Counted from the stretch's first letter, positions 19,830 to 28,392 are shown. The stretch: 36,877 nucleotides of DNA from Microcaldota archaeon (GCA_026414265.1 JAOAJI010000011.1:1-36877); one strand, 5' to 3'. The notes: generated from the letters alone by a model not told the origin. Translations and numbers: made by a program.

Positions 19830-21266
19830 ATGAGTGGGTTTAGCCATAGAACACATAACAAGACTAAAGTATTGTGTACCATAGGACCAGCTTCAGAATC
19901 CAAAGAAGTAATGCAAAAACTAGTTGAAGCAGGTATGGACGGGATAAGAATTAATACTGCTCACGGTGATTTTGAACAATACAGCCAAATAATTAAAACG
20001 CTAAGAGAAATAACTGAAGAAATCCCAATTTTGATAGACATTAAAGGCCCTGAATTGCGAGCCAAACTTATTGCTTCTCCACTGATTTTAAGAAAAAACC
20101 AAGTGATTAGAGTTGGTTTTAAGAGTGGCACGGATATAACCATAACCTATGACTTTTTTGATGATGTAGATTTAGGAGACATCATATTATTCTATAACGG
20201 ACTGATAAGAACTAAAGTTATTAAAAAATACCACGAAAATAGAACCCTAGACGTAAAAGTCATGACTGACGGCACTCTTGAAAATAACAAAGGAGTCAAT
20301 GTGCCTAATGTGACTCTTAGCCTACCTCCATTGAGTGATAAGGACATCAAAGCATTGCATTGGTGCAACGATAACGACATTGATTTTGTTGCCCTGTCTT
20401 TTACCAGAAACAAAAAGGACATATTGAACGTCAAAAAATATCTTAGGAACGATATTAAGATAATTGCAAAAATAGAAAACTTGCAAGGAATTAAAAACAT
20501 AGACGAAATTATTGAGTATTCAGATGGAGTGATGGTTGCTAGAGGAGATTTAGGTGCTGAAATAGGCATAGAAAATGTACCTATAATCCAGAAAAAAATA
20601 ATCCAAAAATGTATTAACGTTGGAAATTTGTCGATAACAGCTACTCAAATGCTTGAAAGCATGATAAATAATCCTATACCTACAAGGGCAGAGGTTACTG
20701 ACGTAGCTACTGCTGTATTAGACGGCTCTGACTGTGTAATGCTCTCAGGAGAAACTGCAATGGGCAAATACCCTGTTGAAGCAGTTAAAACCATGGTAAA
20801 GATATGTAGAAGAATTGAAAAAGAAATAGAGCCAAAAAAGATCGTTGACGAGAATCTAAAAAAACAAGTTCTAAAAACTATATCAGAGTCTGTAACAAGG
20901 GCTATACCTGAACTGACTAAAGCTGTAAACGCTTCAAGCATAGTGGCTTTAACAAGAAGCGGGTATACAGCAATCATGGTCTCGAGATTCAGATTGAATG
21001 CCAATGTTTTTGCCATAACTGCAAATAAAAAAGTGTTTAGACAACTCAACCTCTATTTCGGAATTAAACCCATAATAATGCCTGATACTTTACAAACAAT
21101 ATCTCATGTCTCAGAGTACTTGCTAAAACACAAACTAGTTAACAAACACGATACTGTAATATTTTCATCAGGTACCTTTAAGAACAGAAGCCATCATTCA
21201 AACATGATCGAAGTCCATAATCTTGGTGAAATTTGCAAGAACGGAAAATGTACTTTAGGCAAATGA
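19830..21266 (+). CDS. pyk: Pyruvate kinase
   Basis: TKVLCTIGPAS, GMDGIRINTAHG, IAKIENLQGI, VMVARGDLGAEIG, TATQMLESMI. Confidence 0.96.
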   Translation: MSGFSHRTHNKTKVLCTIGPASESKEVMQKLVEAGMDGIRINTAHGDFEQYSQIIKTLREITEEIPILIDIKGPELRAKLIASPLILRKNQVIRVGFKSGTDITITYDFFDDVDLGDIILFYNGLIRTKVIKKYHENRTLDVKVMTDGTLENNKGVNVPNVTLSLPPLSDKDIKALHWCNDNDIDFVALSFTRNKKDILNVKKYLRNDIKIIAKIENLQGIKNIDEIIEYSDGVMVARGDLGAEIGIENVPIIQKKIIQKCINVGNLSITATQMLESMINNPIPTRAEVTDVATAVLDGSDCVMLSGETAMGKYPVEAVKTMVKICRRIEKEIEPKKIVDENLKKQVLKTISESVTRAIPELTKAVNASSIVALTRSGYTAIMVSRFRLNANVFAITANKKVFRQLNLYFGIKPIIMPDTLQTISHVSEYLLKHKLVNKHDTVIFSSGTFKNRSHHSNMIEVHNLGEICKNGKCTLGK

Positions 21267-21362
21267 TAAGTCAGTTTGCTATTTGATATTTCATTGCAAT
21301 CCTCAAAAGAATTTTAAGACTAAGTTGAATTATTATACTGCTTCAAACTGACGTGATATCTA

Positions 21363-24300
21363 ATGGCAGTCATAGAAAAAATTGTTCTTCATAACTTTAA
21401 GTCATTTAAAAAAGCCGAATGCTTTTTTGGGAATGGCGTTATAGAAATAACTGGACCTAATGGCTCTGGTAAAAGCAATATCGTTGATGCAATAAAGTTC
21501 TGCCTTGGAGAAATGAACATGAAAAGCCTGCGAGCAAAATCAATAAAAGACTTAATCAATGAAAATGCCAACATAGCCAGTGTATGTATCAAATTCAGTA
21601 ACCCTAACATGGAAGTAAAAAGAATTATGAACAGAGAAGGAAAAGTTGTATACAGAATCAACGATGAAAAAGTAAGAAGATCGGACATAATAAACTTCTT
21701 GTACAATATAGACCTCGACCCTTCTTTTTATAATGTAATCCCACAAGGCCAAGTACAAAAAATAGTCGAAATGGAGCCAAAAAAAAGGAGAGAGTTGATA
21801 GACGCTTTGGCAGGTATTGCTGAATACGAAGAAAAGAAGAAAGAAGCATTAAGGGAATTGGAAACCGTGCAAAATAGAATTAACGAAGCCCAACTAATAC
21901 TTGGTGAAAGAACAGCGTACTTGGACTCTCTACAAAAAGAAAAAGAAATAGCAGAAAAATACATACAAGCAAAAGAAGACTTCACTAGATGCAGGCTAAG
22001 TATAATCAAAAAAGAACTCATGACCTTCGAAGAAGAACTAAAACACAATCAAGCTAAAAAGAATTCTCTTACAGAACAACTGAAAAATAATGAAAACGAA
22101 CTAAAATCATTAGAAAGTAAACTTAAGAACATTGAAGAAAAGAAGAAAAACTTCGTAGATAAAATCAATGATTTGACGAAAAAAGAACAACTTTCAAAGG
22201 AATTAGCTAATTTGAATGCAGAAGTAAAAATAATTGAAAAAGACATTGCTTCTCTAACAGAAAAAATCAATCTATGTCAGAATGACAAGGCTATGGTTCT
22301 AAATAAACTAAAAGAACTCGACATCGAATCAGAGACTATGAATAAAGAAATAGTCACAAAAACAAATCAACTTAAATCTTTAGAACAAGAATCTACAAAA
22401 ATTGAAAAAAATGATTCACTGTTTAAGGAATTGAACGATTTGAAAACTAAGCTAAACGAATTAGATAATCAAATTTCGTTATTTGCACAGAAAAAATTCG
22501 AAATTGTAAATGAAATAACAAAACTAAATGAAAAATCTAATTTAATCAAATCAGAATTAGACAGTATTCATTTAAAACTAAATCAAAGTGGTCCTTCAAA
22601 AGAAAACTCTGTAAAAGAACTCATGATACAAAAATCAAAAACAGAATCTATGATTAAAACTTTATTTCAAGAAGAAAAAAACCTAAACAACGAATTACCC
22701 GAACTGGATAAAAAAATTCTGGAACTCAAAGAAAAAGTTGCTGAATTGAGAATTAACACAAAAACTAATCCATTCCAATCAATTATATCTGACCTCAAAA
22801 CTAAAATAAATGGGATCCATGGCTTTGTTTATGAACTAATAGATTACGAAGAAGAATACTCGGAAGCTGTTTTTGCAAGCGGAGGTAATAGAATAAATTA
22901 CTTGGTTGTAGACGATCTGGATACCGCAAAACAATTGTTTGAATTTCTGAAAAGAAACAAATATGGAAGAATTACGTGCATACCTCTAAAAGAACTTAGA
23001 ATTAACGAAATACTTAACATAGAGCAATCAGCATTAAAAGAAAGTCTTGGCCTTGTTAAAGATTACATCAAAACGAAAGAGAAATATAGAAAAGTAGTAG
23101 ACTTTGTTTTCGGTAACACCATACTCGTAAACGATTTTGAAAACGCTAAAAAGTTCCTTAAACTTAATATTAGAATCGTAACATTACAAGGCGAATTGTT
23201 TGAGCCTTCAAATGTAGTTTCAGGAGGCTTTGCAAAAAATCTACAATTTAACCTCAATAAACTAGAAAAACTCGAAAAAGAACTTACATCTTTAATTGAA
23301 AGAAAAAAATTTGTTTTTTCGGAACTTCAGAGGATAAGAAACGAAATGAACGAACTTAGACAAAAAAGAACTGAAACAGACATTAAATTAAAAGAGCACG
23401 AAGTAATGGACAAACTAAGAGATGACGAAATAAAAGCCTTAGCAAAAAGAAAACAAGATCTGAATAACGAATTAGAAGTAATACATAAGCAGTTAGAAAA
23501 AACTAATCAAGAGTTAGTTGCTGTCAATCAACATACAGAATCAATTGCTAAACGTAAATCAGAAATAATCAACTTGATCAGTGAATTAGAAGAAAAACAA
23601 AGAAAATTATACGAACAATCAGTAAACAAATCAGAAAAACTAGATTTGATAAGTAAACTAAAATCAGAGGTAGAAGTAATAAAAGAAAGAATGAATTCAA
23701 ATGAAAAATATAAAAAAGAACTCAATCAAAAGTTTGAAGAAATTGAGAAATCAACTAAAACAATTCAAGAAGAGTTAAATAATTTCTATAATCAGAAAAA
23801 GACGAAGATATTAGAAATTGAAAATATACAATCATTGATAAAGCAATTAGATGAAGAACTAGGAAAAAAGTCAAAAGAATACAAATTACTTGAGGAAGAA
23901 TACCAAAACATTTCTAATGAAAGAGGCAAACTAATACTTTTGAGAGAAAAGTTAATGAACGAACTCCAAAAAATTGAAGTAAAGCTAGCTCAGACTGAAA
24001 CAAAGTACAAAGATTTGGAACTGGAATTAAAAAGAGAAGACGTAAGATTTGAATTCCTTGACTTGCCTAAAGAAGAACTCGAAAATAAGATGAAAGAAGC
24101 AGAGAAGATACTAAATGAATATGGAAGCGTAGTCAACTTAAAAGCCCCTGAGATGTATGCTGAAAAAGCTAAATCTGTTCTTGAAGCCAAAGAAAAAGTA
24201 GATAAGCTAAATGAAGAAAGAGAAGCAATAATTAAGTTCATCAGCGAAATCGAAGAAAAGAAAAAAGATATATTCATAACAACTTTTTCAAACATAAACG

Positions 24301-24716
24301 AAAACTTCAGAAAAATATTCAGATTAATTTTTCCTAATGAAGAAGGCTTTTTAGAACTGGACAAACCAAACAATCCCTTTGAATCTGGATTACACATCAA
24401 AGTAATTAGAGACAACAAAAAGAAAAACTTGGAATCACTTTCTGGAGGAGAAAAGTCTATGCTTGCTATCCTTTTAATTCTTGCAATGCACGCAACTAAA
24501 ACAGCGCCATTCTATATCTTTGATGAAGCAGATGCTGCTTTAGACAAAGAAAACAGCAAAAAATTCGGACAACTGATAAGAGAATTGGCAAAAACAACAC
24601 AGATCATTGTTATAACTCATAATGACATAGTACTGAAATACTCAGACAAAATAATAGGTGTGACAAAAAATCAGAACGCAATATCAGAAGTCTATGGAAT
24701 AGCTATCAAATCTTAA
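21363..24716 (+). CDS. smc: Chromosome segregation protein SMC
   Basis: Walker A GPNGSGKSNIVDA, coiled coils, hinge, LSGGEKSM signature, YIFDEADAALD Walker B. Confidence 0.97.
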   Translation: MAVIEKIVLHNFKSFKKAECFFGNGVIEITGPNGSGKSNIVDAIKFCLGEMNMKSLRAKSIKDLINENANIASVCIKFSNPNMEVKRIMNREGKVVYRINDEKVRRSDIINFLYNIDLDPSFYNVIPQGQVQKIVEMEPKKRRELIDALAGIAEYEEKKKEALRELETVQNRINEAQLILGERTAYLDSLQKEKEIAEKYIQAKEDFTRCRLSIIKKELMTFEEELKHNQAKKNSLTEQLKNNENELKSLESKLKNIEEKKKNFVDKINDLTKKEQLSKELANLNAEVKIIEKDIASLTEKINLCQNDKAMVLNKLKELDIESETMNKEIVTKTNQLKSLEQESTKIEKNDSLFKELNDLKTKLNELDNQISLFAQKKFEIVNEITKLNEKSNLIKSELDSIHLKLNQSGPSKENSVKELMIQKSKTESMIKTLFQEEKNLNNELPELDKKILELKEKVAELRINTKTNPFQSIISDLKTKINGIHGFVYELIDYEEEYSEAVFASGGNRINYLVVDDLDTAKQLFEFLKRNKYGRITCIPLKELRINEILNIEQSALKESLGLVKDYIKTKEKYRKVVDFVFGNTILVNDFENAKKFLKLNIRIVTLQGELFEPSNVVSGGFAKNLQFNLNKLEKLEKELTSLIERKKFVFSELQRIRNEMNELRQKRTETDIKLKEHEVMDKLRDDEIKALAKRKQDLNNELEVIHKQLEKTNQELVAVNQHTESIAKRKSEIINLISELEEKQRKLYEQSVNKSEKLDLISKLKSEVEVIKERMNSNEKYKKELNQKFEEIEKSTKTIQEELNNFYNQKKTKILEIENIQSLIKQLDEELGKKSKEYKLLEEEYQNISNERGKLILLREKLMNELQKIEVKLAQTETKYKDLELELKREDVRFEFLDLPKEELENKMKEAEKILNEYGSVVNLKAPEMYAEKAKSVLEAKEKVDKLNEEREAIIKFISEIEEKKKDIFITTFSNINENFRKIFRLIFPNEEGFLELDKPNNPFESGLHIKVIRDNKKKNLESLSGGEKSMLAILLILAMHATKTAPFYIFDEADAALDKENSKKFGQLIRELAKTTQIIVITHNDIVLKYSDKIIGVTKNQNAISEVYGIAIKS

Positions 24717-24724
24717 TAGTTAAC

Positions 24725-24735
24725 TTTAAAAAAAT
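24725..24735 (+). promoter_or_regulatory. Candidate TATA-like element for leader/DAHP synthase transcript
   Basis: TTTAAAAAAAT about 25-30 nt upstream of the leader ORF SD/start. Confidence 0.4.
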
Positions 24736-24757
24736 TATTTTGCAATTTTGTGATACT

Positions 24758-24856
24758 ATGGAAAGAGCTAAACCAAAAACCATCAACTACTTCTATTATT
24801 CTAGATTCTTTTGGTTTAGCTTTTTCTATTACTATTTCCGCTTTTTCTGGTTCTAA
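24758..24856 (+). CDS. Putative aromatic-amino-acid leader peptide (MERAKPKTINYFYYSRFFWFSFFYYYFRFFWF)
   Basis: ATG preceded by GTGAT (24750-24754), the same SD form used by neighbouring genes; 18 of the last 22 residues are F/Y/W; TAA stop at 24854; located upstream of a DAHP synthase. Confidence 0.85.
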   Translation: MERAKPKTINYFYYSRFFWFSFFYYYFRFFWF

Positions 24857-24963
24857 TTAACTGCTTGGGTCCAGAAAAAGTCCTAAAAAAATTAAAATCT
24901 AGTTCTCTTTTTCTGGCTCAAGCTTTATGTTAATTGCTACCCTAAACTAAAGGAGGTAAAACC
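24758..24963 (+). promoter_or_regulatory. Putative ribosome-mediated attenuator with mutually exclusive RNA pairings
   Basis: 24841-24850 CTTTTTCTGG and 24907-24916 CTTTTTCTGG are both perfect complements of 24871-24880 CCAGAAAAAG; 24806-24819 is complementary to the DAHP synthase SD region 24942-24955, while overlapping 24809-24829 is complementary to 24758-24778. Confidence 0.75.
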
Positions 24964-25797
24964 ATGAAACAAAAAATGATTGAAAAAAAATTGGATGAAG
25001 AAAAAAACAACAAGAATCAAAACATAAAAAGGATTTTAAGAAAAAGACCTTTGCTGATAGCTGGCCCTTGTGCAATTGAAGACAAAGAATCGCTTTACGA
25101 GATCGGAAAAGCAGTAAAAGAATCTGGTGCACATGTATTAAGAGGCATGGCATTCAAACCAAGAACCAAACCTGAAAGTTTTCAAGGCCTTGGCGAACTA
25201 GGCTTACAAATACTGGCAGAAGTAAAGAGAACATTATCTATCCCAGTGGTAAGCGAAATTGTTGATACTAAACATATTGATTTGTTCTACAAATACGATG
25301 TAGATATATTGCAAATAGGTAGCAGAAACATGGACAACTACGAGCTATTGAAGGAAGTAGGGAAAACTGATAAGTTTGTTTTGTTAAAAAGAGGATACGC
25401 GTCGACACTTGAAGAATTCTTGGGCGCAATAGCTTACTTGAGAAACGCAGGAAACAATAACATTATCCTGTGCGAAAGAGGGATTAAAGCGTATGCTAGC
25501 TCAACTAGAAACATACTGGACCTTGGAATAGTTAACATACTAAAAACTTTGGATGAAACTAAAGACCTGACAATAATAGTAGACCCAAGCCATGCAGCAG
25601 GAAGAAGAGACTTGGTAATTCCTTTTGGTTTAGCTGCTTTAGCTGCTAATGCAGATGGGTTAATTGTGGAAGTCCATAATAAACCTGAAACTGCTTTGTC
25701 TGATAAAGACCAACAAATAACTTTGGAGGACTTTAAGTCATTAGCAGTGAAAACAAATAGATTGATTAGTACTAGCAAACTGCTTAATAAGTTTTAA
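24964..25797 (+). CDS. aroF: 3-deoxy-7-phosphoheptulonate (DAHP) synthase, type I-beta
   Basis: LIAGPCAIED, RGMAFKPRTKPESFQGLGELGL, LQIGSRNMDNY, VDPSHAAGRRDLV; strong SD GGAGGT at 24952-24957. Confidence 0.94.
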   Translation: MKQKMIEKKLDEEKNNKNQNIKRILRKRPLLIAGPCAIEDKESLYEIGKAVKESGAHVLRGMAFKPRTKPESFQGLGELGLQILAEVKRTLSIPVVSEIVDTKHIDLFYKYDVDILQIGSRNMDNYELLKEVGKTDKFVLLKRGYASTLEEFLGAIAYLRNAGNNNIILCERGIKAYASSTRNILDLGIVNILKTLDETKDLTIIVDPSHAAGRRDLVIPFGLAALAANADGLIVEVHNKPETALSDKDQQITLEDFKSLAVKTNRLISTSKLLNKF

Positions 25798-25812
25798 AAT
25801 GATATTCTTGCA

Positions 25813-25819
25813 TTTTTTT
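25813..25819 (+). terminator. Candidate archaeal oligo-T terminator after aroF
   Basis: T7 tract 16 nt after the aroF stop; archaeal termination commonly uses U-tracts. Confidence 0.35.
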
Positions 25820-25846
25820 AGTATTTGATTTTTATTGGTTAGCAAA

Positions 25847-25918
25847 GCCACGGTAGCTCAGGGGGAGAGCACTCGGCTGAAGACCGAGGGGCCGCAGGTT
25901 CAAATCCTGCCCGTGGCG
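25847..25918 (+). tRNA. tRNA-Phe (GAA)
   Basis: Cloverleaf: GCCACGG/CCGTGGC acceptor, GCTC/GAGC D-stem, CTCGG-CTGAAGA-CCGAG anticodon arm, GCAGG-TTCAAAT-CCTGC T-arm. Confidence 0.96.
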
Positions 25919-25996
25919 AAATCATGATCAGAATAAACATATCGACAGTATGAATAGTTTTTTAAGAAGTTCTTTCATACACATGAATTGATATTC

Positions 25997-26248
25997 ATGA
26001 AAGAATACGAAGTCGTAGCTATCATAAAAGGAAAACCTCTTGCAAAAGACCCTGAAGGAGAGACCATAAAGAAATACTTGGTTGAAAAAAAAACAAACTC
26101 TGTTAAAAAAATAAGAACAGCCAAGATGCTCGTTTTTTATATCCAAAGTAACTCAGAAAAAGAAGCTGCTGAAGAAATCAAGAAGATTTGTAATGAGCTT
26201 AGAATATTTAATCCTCTGTCACACGAACTCGAGGTCTATGTAAAATGA
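25997..26248 (+). CDS. purS: Phosphoribosylformylglycinamidine synthase subunit PurS
   Basis: Short PurS-like ORF directly overlapping purQ; KGKPLAKDPEGETIKKYL. Confidence 0.85.
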   Translation: MKEYEVVAIIKGKPLAKDPEGETIKKYLVEKKTNSVKKIRTAKMLVFYIQSNSEKEAAEEIKKICNELRIFNPLSHELEVYVK

Positions 26249-26886
26249 GCATTGCAATAATAAAGTTTCCTGGTACACAGTGTGAAGAAGAATCTCTGCG
26301 CGCATGCAGAAAATTTGATAATGATAGTAGAATCGTCTACCACACAGACTTGGAAGAAAAATATGATGCATACTTCATACCAGGAGGGTGGAGCTACGGA
26401 GACCATTTAAGGGCTGGCATAATAGCAGCAAATACTGAATGCATGGGAATAATAAAAAAAGAAGCACAAAAAGGGAAAAAAATTTTAGGAATATGCAATG
26501 GCTTTCAGATCTTGTGTGAATCACAAATTCTTTCTGGTGCACTTCTTAGAAATGAGAGCTTGAAATTTGTTTGTAAATTTGTGCATATAAAAATAGAAGA
26601 GAACTGCTCTTTCCTAAACAAAATAAATAAGCAGGTGTTAAAGATACCTATAGCACATGGCGAAGGTAGGTTCGTTACAGACAACTTAGAAGAACTTGAA
26701 AAAAATAAAATAATAGTAGCCACTTATCAAAACGAGAATCCTAATGGATCTATGAATAGCATAGCAGGGATATGTAACAAAAAAGGTAACGTTGTTGGAA
26801 TGATGCCACACCCAGAAAGAGCCGTAGATTTAGTTTTGGGAAGCAAAGACGGTTTAAAAATAATAGAATGTTTTGCTAAATATTAA
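26245..26886 (+). CDS. purQ: Phosphoribosylformylglycinamidine synthase subunit PurQ
   Basis: Class I amidotransferase: IPGGWSYGDHLRAG, GICNGFQIL, PIAHGEGRF, MMPHPERA. Confidence 0.95.
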   Translation: MSIAIIKFPGTQCEEESLRACRKFDNDSRIVYHTDLEEKYDAYFIPGGWSYGDHLRAGIIAANTECMGIIKKEAQKGKKILGICNGFQILCESQILSGALLRNESLKFVCKFVHIKIEENCSFLNKINKQVLKIPIAHGEGRFVTDNLEELEKNKIIVATYQNENPNGSMNSIAGICNKKGNVVGMMPHPERAVDLVLGSKDGLKIIECFAKY

Positions 26887-26945
26887 ATATTATAGAAATC
26901 TTAAAACGTTATTAAAAAATAACTTGATTATTTATATATAATATT

Positions 26946-27935
26946 ATGAATAAAAAAAGTTCAAGCAGATCTGTAAAAGAATTTATAGAAGAAAATTACA
27001 AGCATTTTAACTCTCTTCAACTTAAATTAGCAGCTAAAGAGTTACTCGCGCACTTGAAAGCTAACGGAAAACTAATTGTAACTATTGCAGGGGCTATGAG
27101 CACTGCTGAATTAGGAATTTCTTTGGCAAAAATGATAAGAAAAAACAGAATTCATGCAATAAGTTGTACAGGTGCAAATCTAGAAGAAGACCTATATAAT
27201 CTGATAGGAAACAAAGATTACAAAAACATAACGAATTACAAAGAACTTAGTAAAAATGACGAAGAAACACTGTTAAAAGAAGGATTTAACAGGATAACAG
27301 ATACTGCGATACCTGAAAAGATATTTAATATCGTTGATAACGAATTACTTAAATTATGGAAAAAAGCAGAAGAAAGAAATGAAAGAAAATTTCCTCATGA
27401 ATATTTCTATGAAATAATTAATTCGAAATGTTTAGAAAATATGTATTGCATACCAAAAGAAAATTCCTGGCTCTACGAAGCGGCTAAAAGAAACTTGCCG
27501 CTCTTTGTTCCAGGTTGGGAAGATTCAACTTCAGGTAATTTTTTCGCTGCTAAATGCATGAAAAATGAAATAAAAAATGCGAATATAATAAAATGTGGCC
27601 TCGAGTACATGATGGAATTGATTAAATGGTACAAAAAGAATTCTGAAAAGAGTAACATAGGATTTTTTCAAATTGGCGGAGGCATAGCAGGGGATTTTGC
27701 TGTGTGTGTAGTGCCTCTAATAAAGCAGGACATGAAAGAAGATGTTAAAGAATTTTCTTACTTTTGCCAAATTTCAGATTCAACAACAAGCTACGGCAGT
27801 TACTCTGGAGCTGTTCCTAATGAAAAAATTACTTGGGGAAAATTGTCAAAAAACAGCAAAACTTTCATGATCGAATCAGACGCAACTATAGTGGCACCTT
27901 TGATTTTCGAATACGTCTTAGCTGAAGAGTTTTAA
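26946..27935 (+). CDS. Deoxyhypusine synthase family protein (DHS or DHS-like/SpeY-type)
   Basis: GWEDSTSGNFFAA, IGGGIAGDFAVCVVPL, QISDSTTSYGSYSGAVPNEKITWGKL. Confidence 0.9.
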   Translation: MNKKSSSRSVKEFIEENYKHFNSLQLKLAAKELLAHLKANGKLIVTIAGAMSTAELGISLAKMIRKNRIHAISCTGANLEEDLYNLIGNKDYKNITNYKELSKNDEETLLKEGFNRITDTAIPEKIFNIVDNELLKLWKKAEERNERKFPHEYFYEIINSKCLENMYCIPKENSWLYEAAKRNLPLFVPGWEDSTSGNFFAAKCMKNEIKNANIIKCGLEYMMELIKWYKKNSEKSNIGFFQIGGGIAGDFAVCVVPLIKQDMKEDVKEFSYFCQISDSTTSYGSYSGAVPNEKITWGKLSKNSKTFMIESDATIVAPLIFEYVLAEEF

Positions 27936-27966
27936 ACATATTTGAACAAAAAATCTTTGTGAAATC

Positions 27967-28392
27967 ATGTCAAACAAAAGTAGGAAAACTAAACAAAAAG
28001 AACTACTTTACAAAATAATATCTAAACAAAAAAGGTTATTTAGCGCAAAAAACATTTATGACCTTTGCAAAAAGAATAAGATTGGTTTTTCCACTGTTTA
28101 CAGGTTCATTAATTCACTGGTTAAAAAAGGGGTTCTGCATAAATTTTATTGTAACGAAGAAGCACTTTATTCCTTGTCAAGTAAATCACACACTCATTTG
28201 ATCTGCGAAAATTGTAATTCCATTTTTCATCTAAAGGAGCCAGAAATCAAAATAGACGCTTCACATTTCAAAAATGACTTGAATGAGTTTCAGATATGTC
28301 ACATTCAAATAGACATGTTTGGAATTTGTAAATCATGCTTAAATAAACAAACATTAACAATCAGTGATAAAAATGAAAAATCAAGAGTCTGA
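27967..28392 (+). CDS. Fur-family metalloregulator
   Basis: wHTH FSTVYRFINSLVKKGVLHKF, SHTHLICENCNSI, CKSCLN. Confidence 0.9.
   Translation: MSNKSRKTKQKELLYKIISKQKRLFSAKNIYDLCKKNKIGFSTVYRFINSLVKKGVLHKFYCNEEALYSLSSKSHTHLICENCNSIFHLKEPEIKIDASHFKNDLNEFQICHIQIDMFGICKSCLNKQTLTISDKNEKSRV

Noticed and set aside
21363-24716. Possible CRISPR or mobile element signals around smc and elsewhere
   Set aside because: No regularly spaced repeats, transposase, integrase or terminal inverted repeats seen anywhere in the window.
24881-24906. AT-rich stretch CCTAAAAAAATTAAAATCT as an internal aroF promoter
   Set aside because: Resembles a TATA box but the region is uniformly AT-rich. It cannot be excluded and is kept as an explicit alternative to the attenuator model rather than a feature.
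24947-25153. Minus-strand 68 aa ORF opposite the aroF start
   Set aside because: Antisense to a well-supported DAHP synthase, no motif, low-complexity Phe/Leu content reflects the A-rich coding strand.
26908-26923. Small hairpin GTTATT-AAAA-AATAAC after purQ as an intrinsic terminator
   Set aside because: Weak all-AT stem without a following T-run; likely a composition effect.
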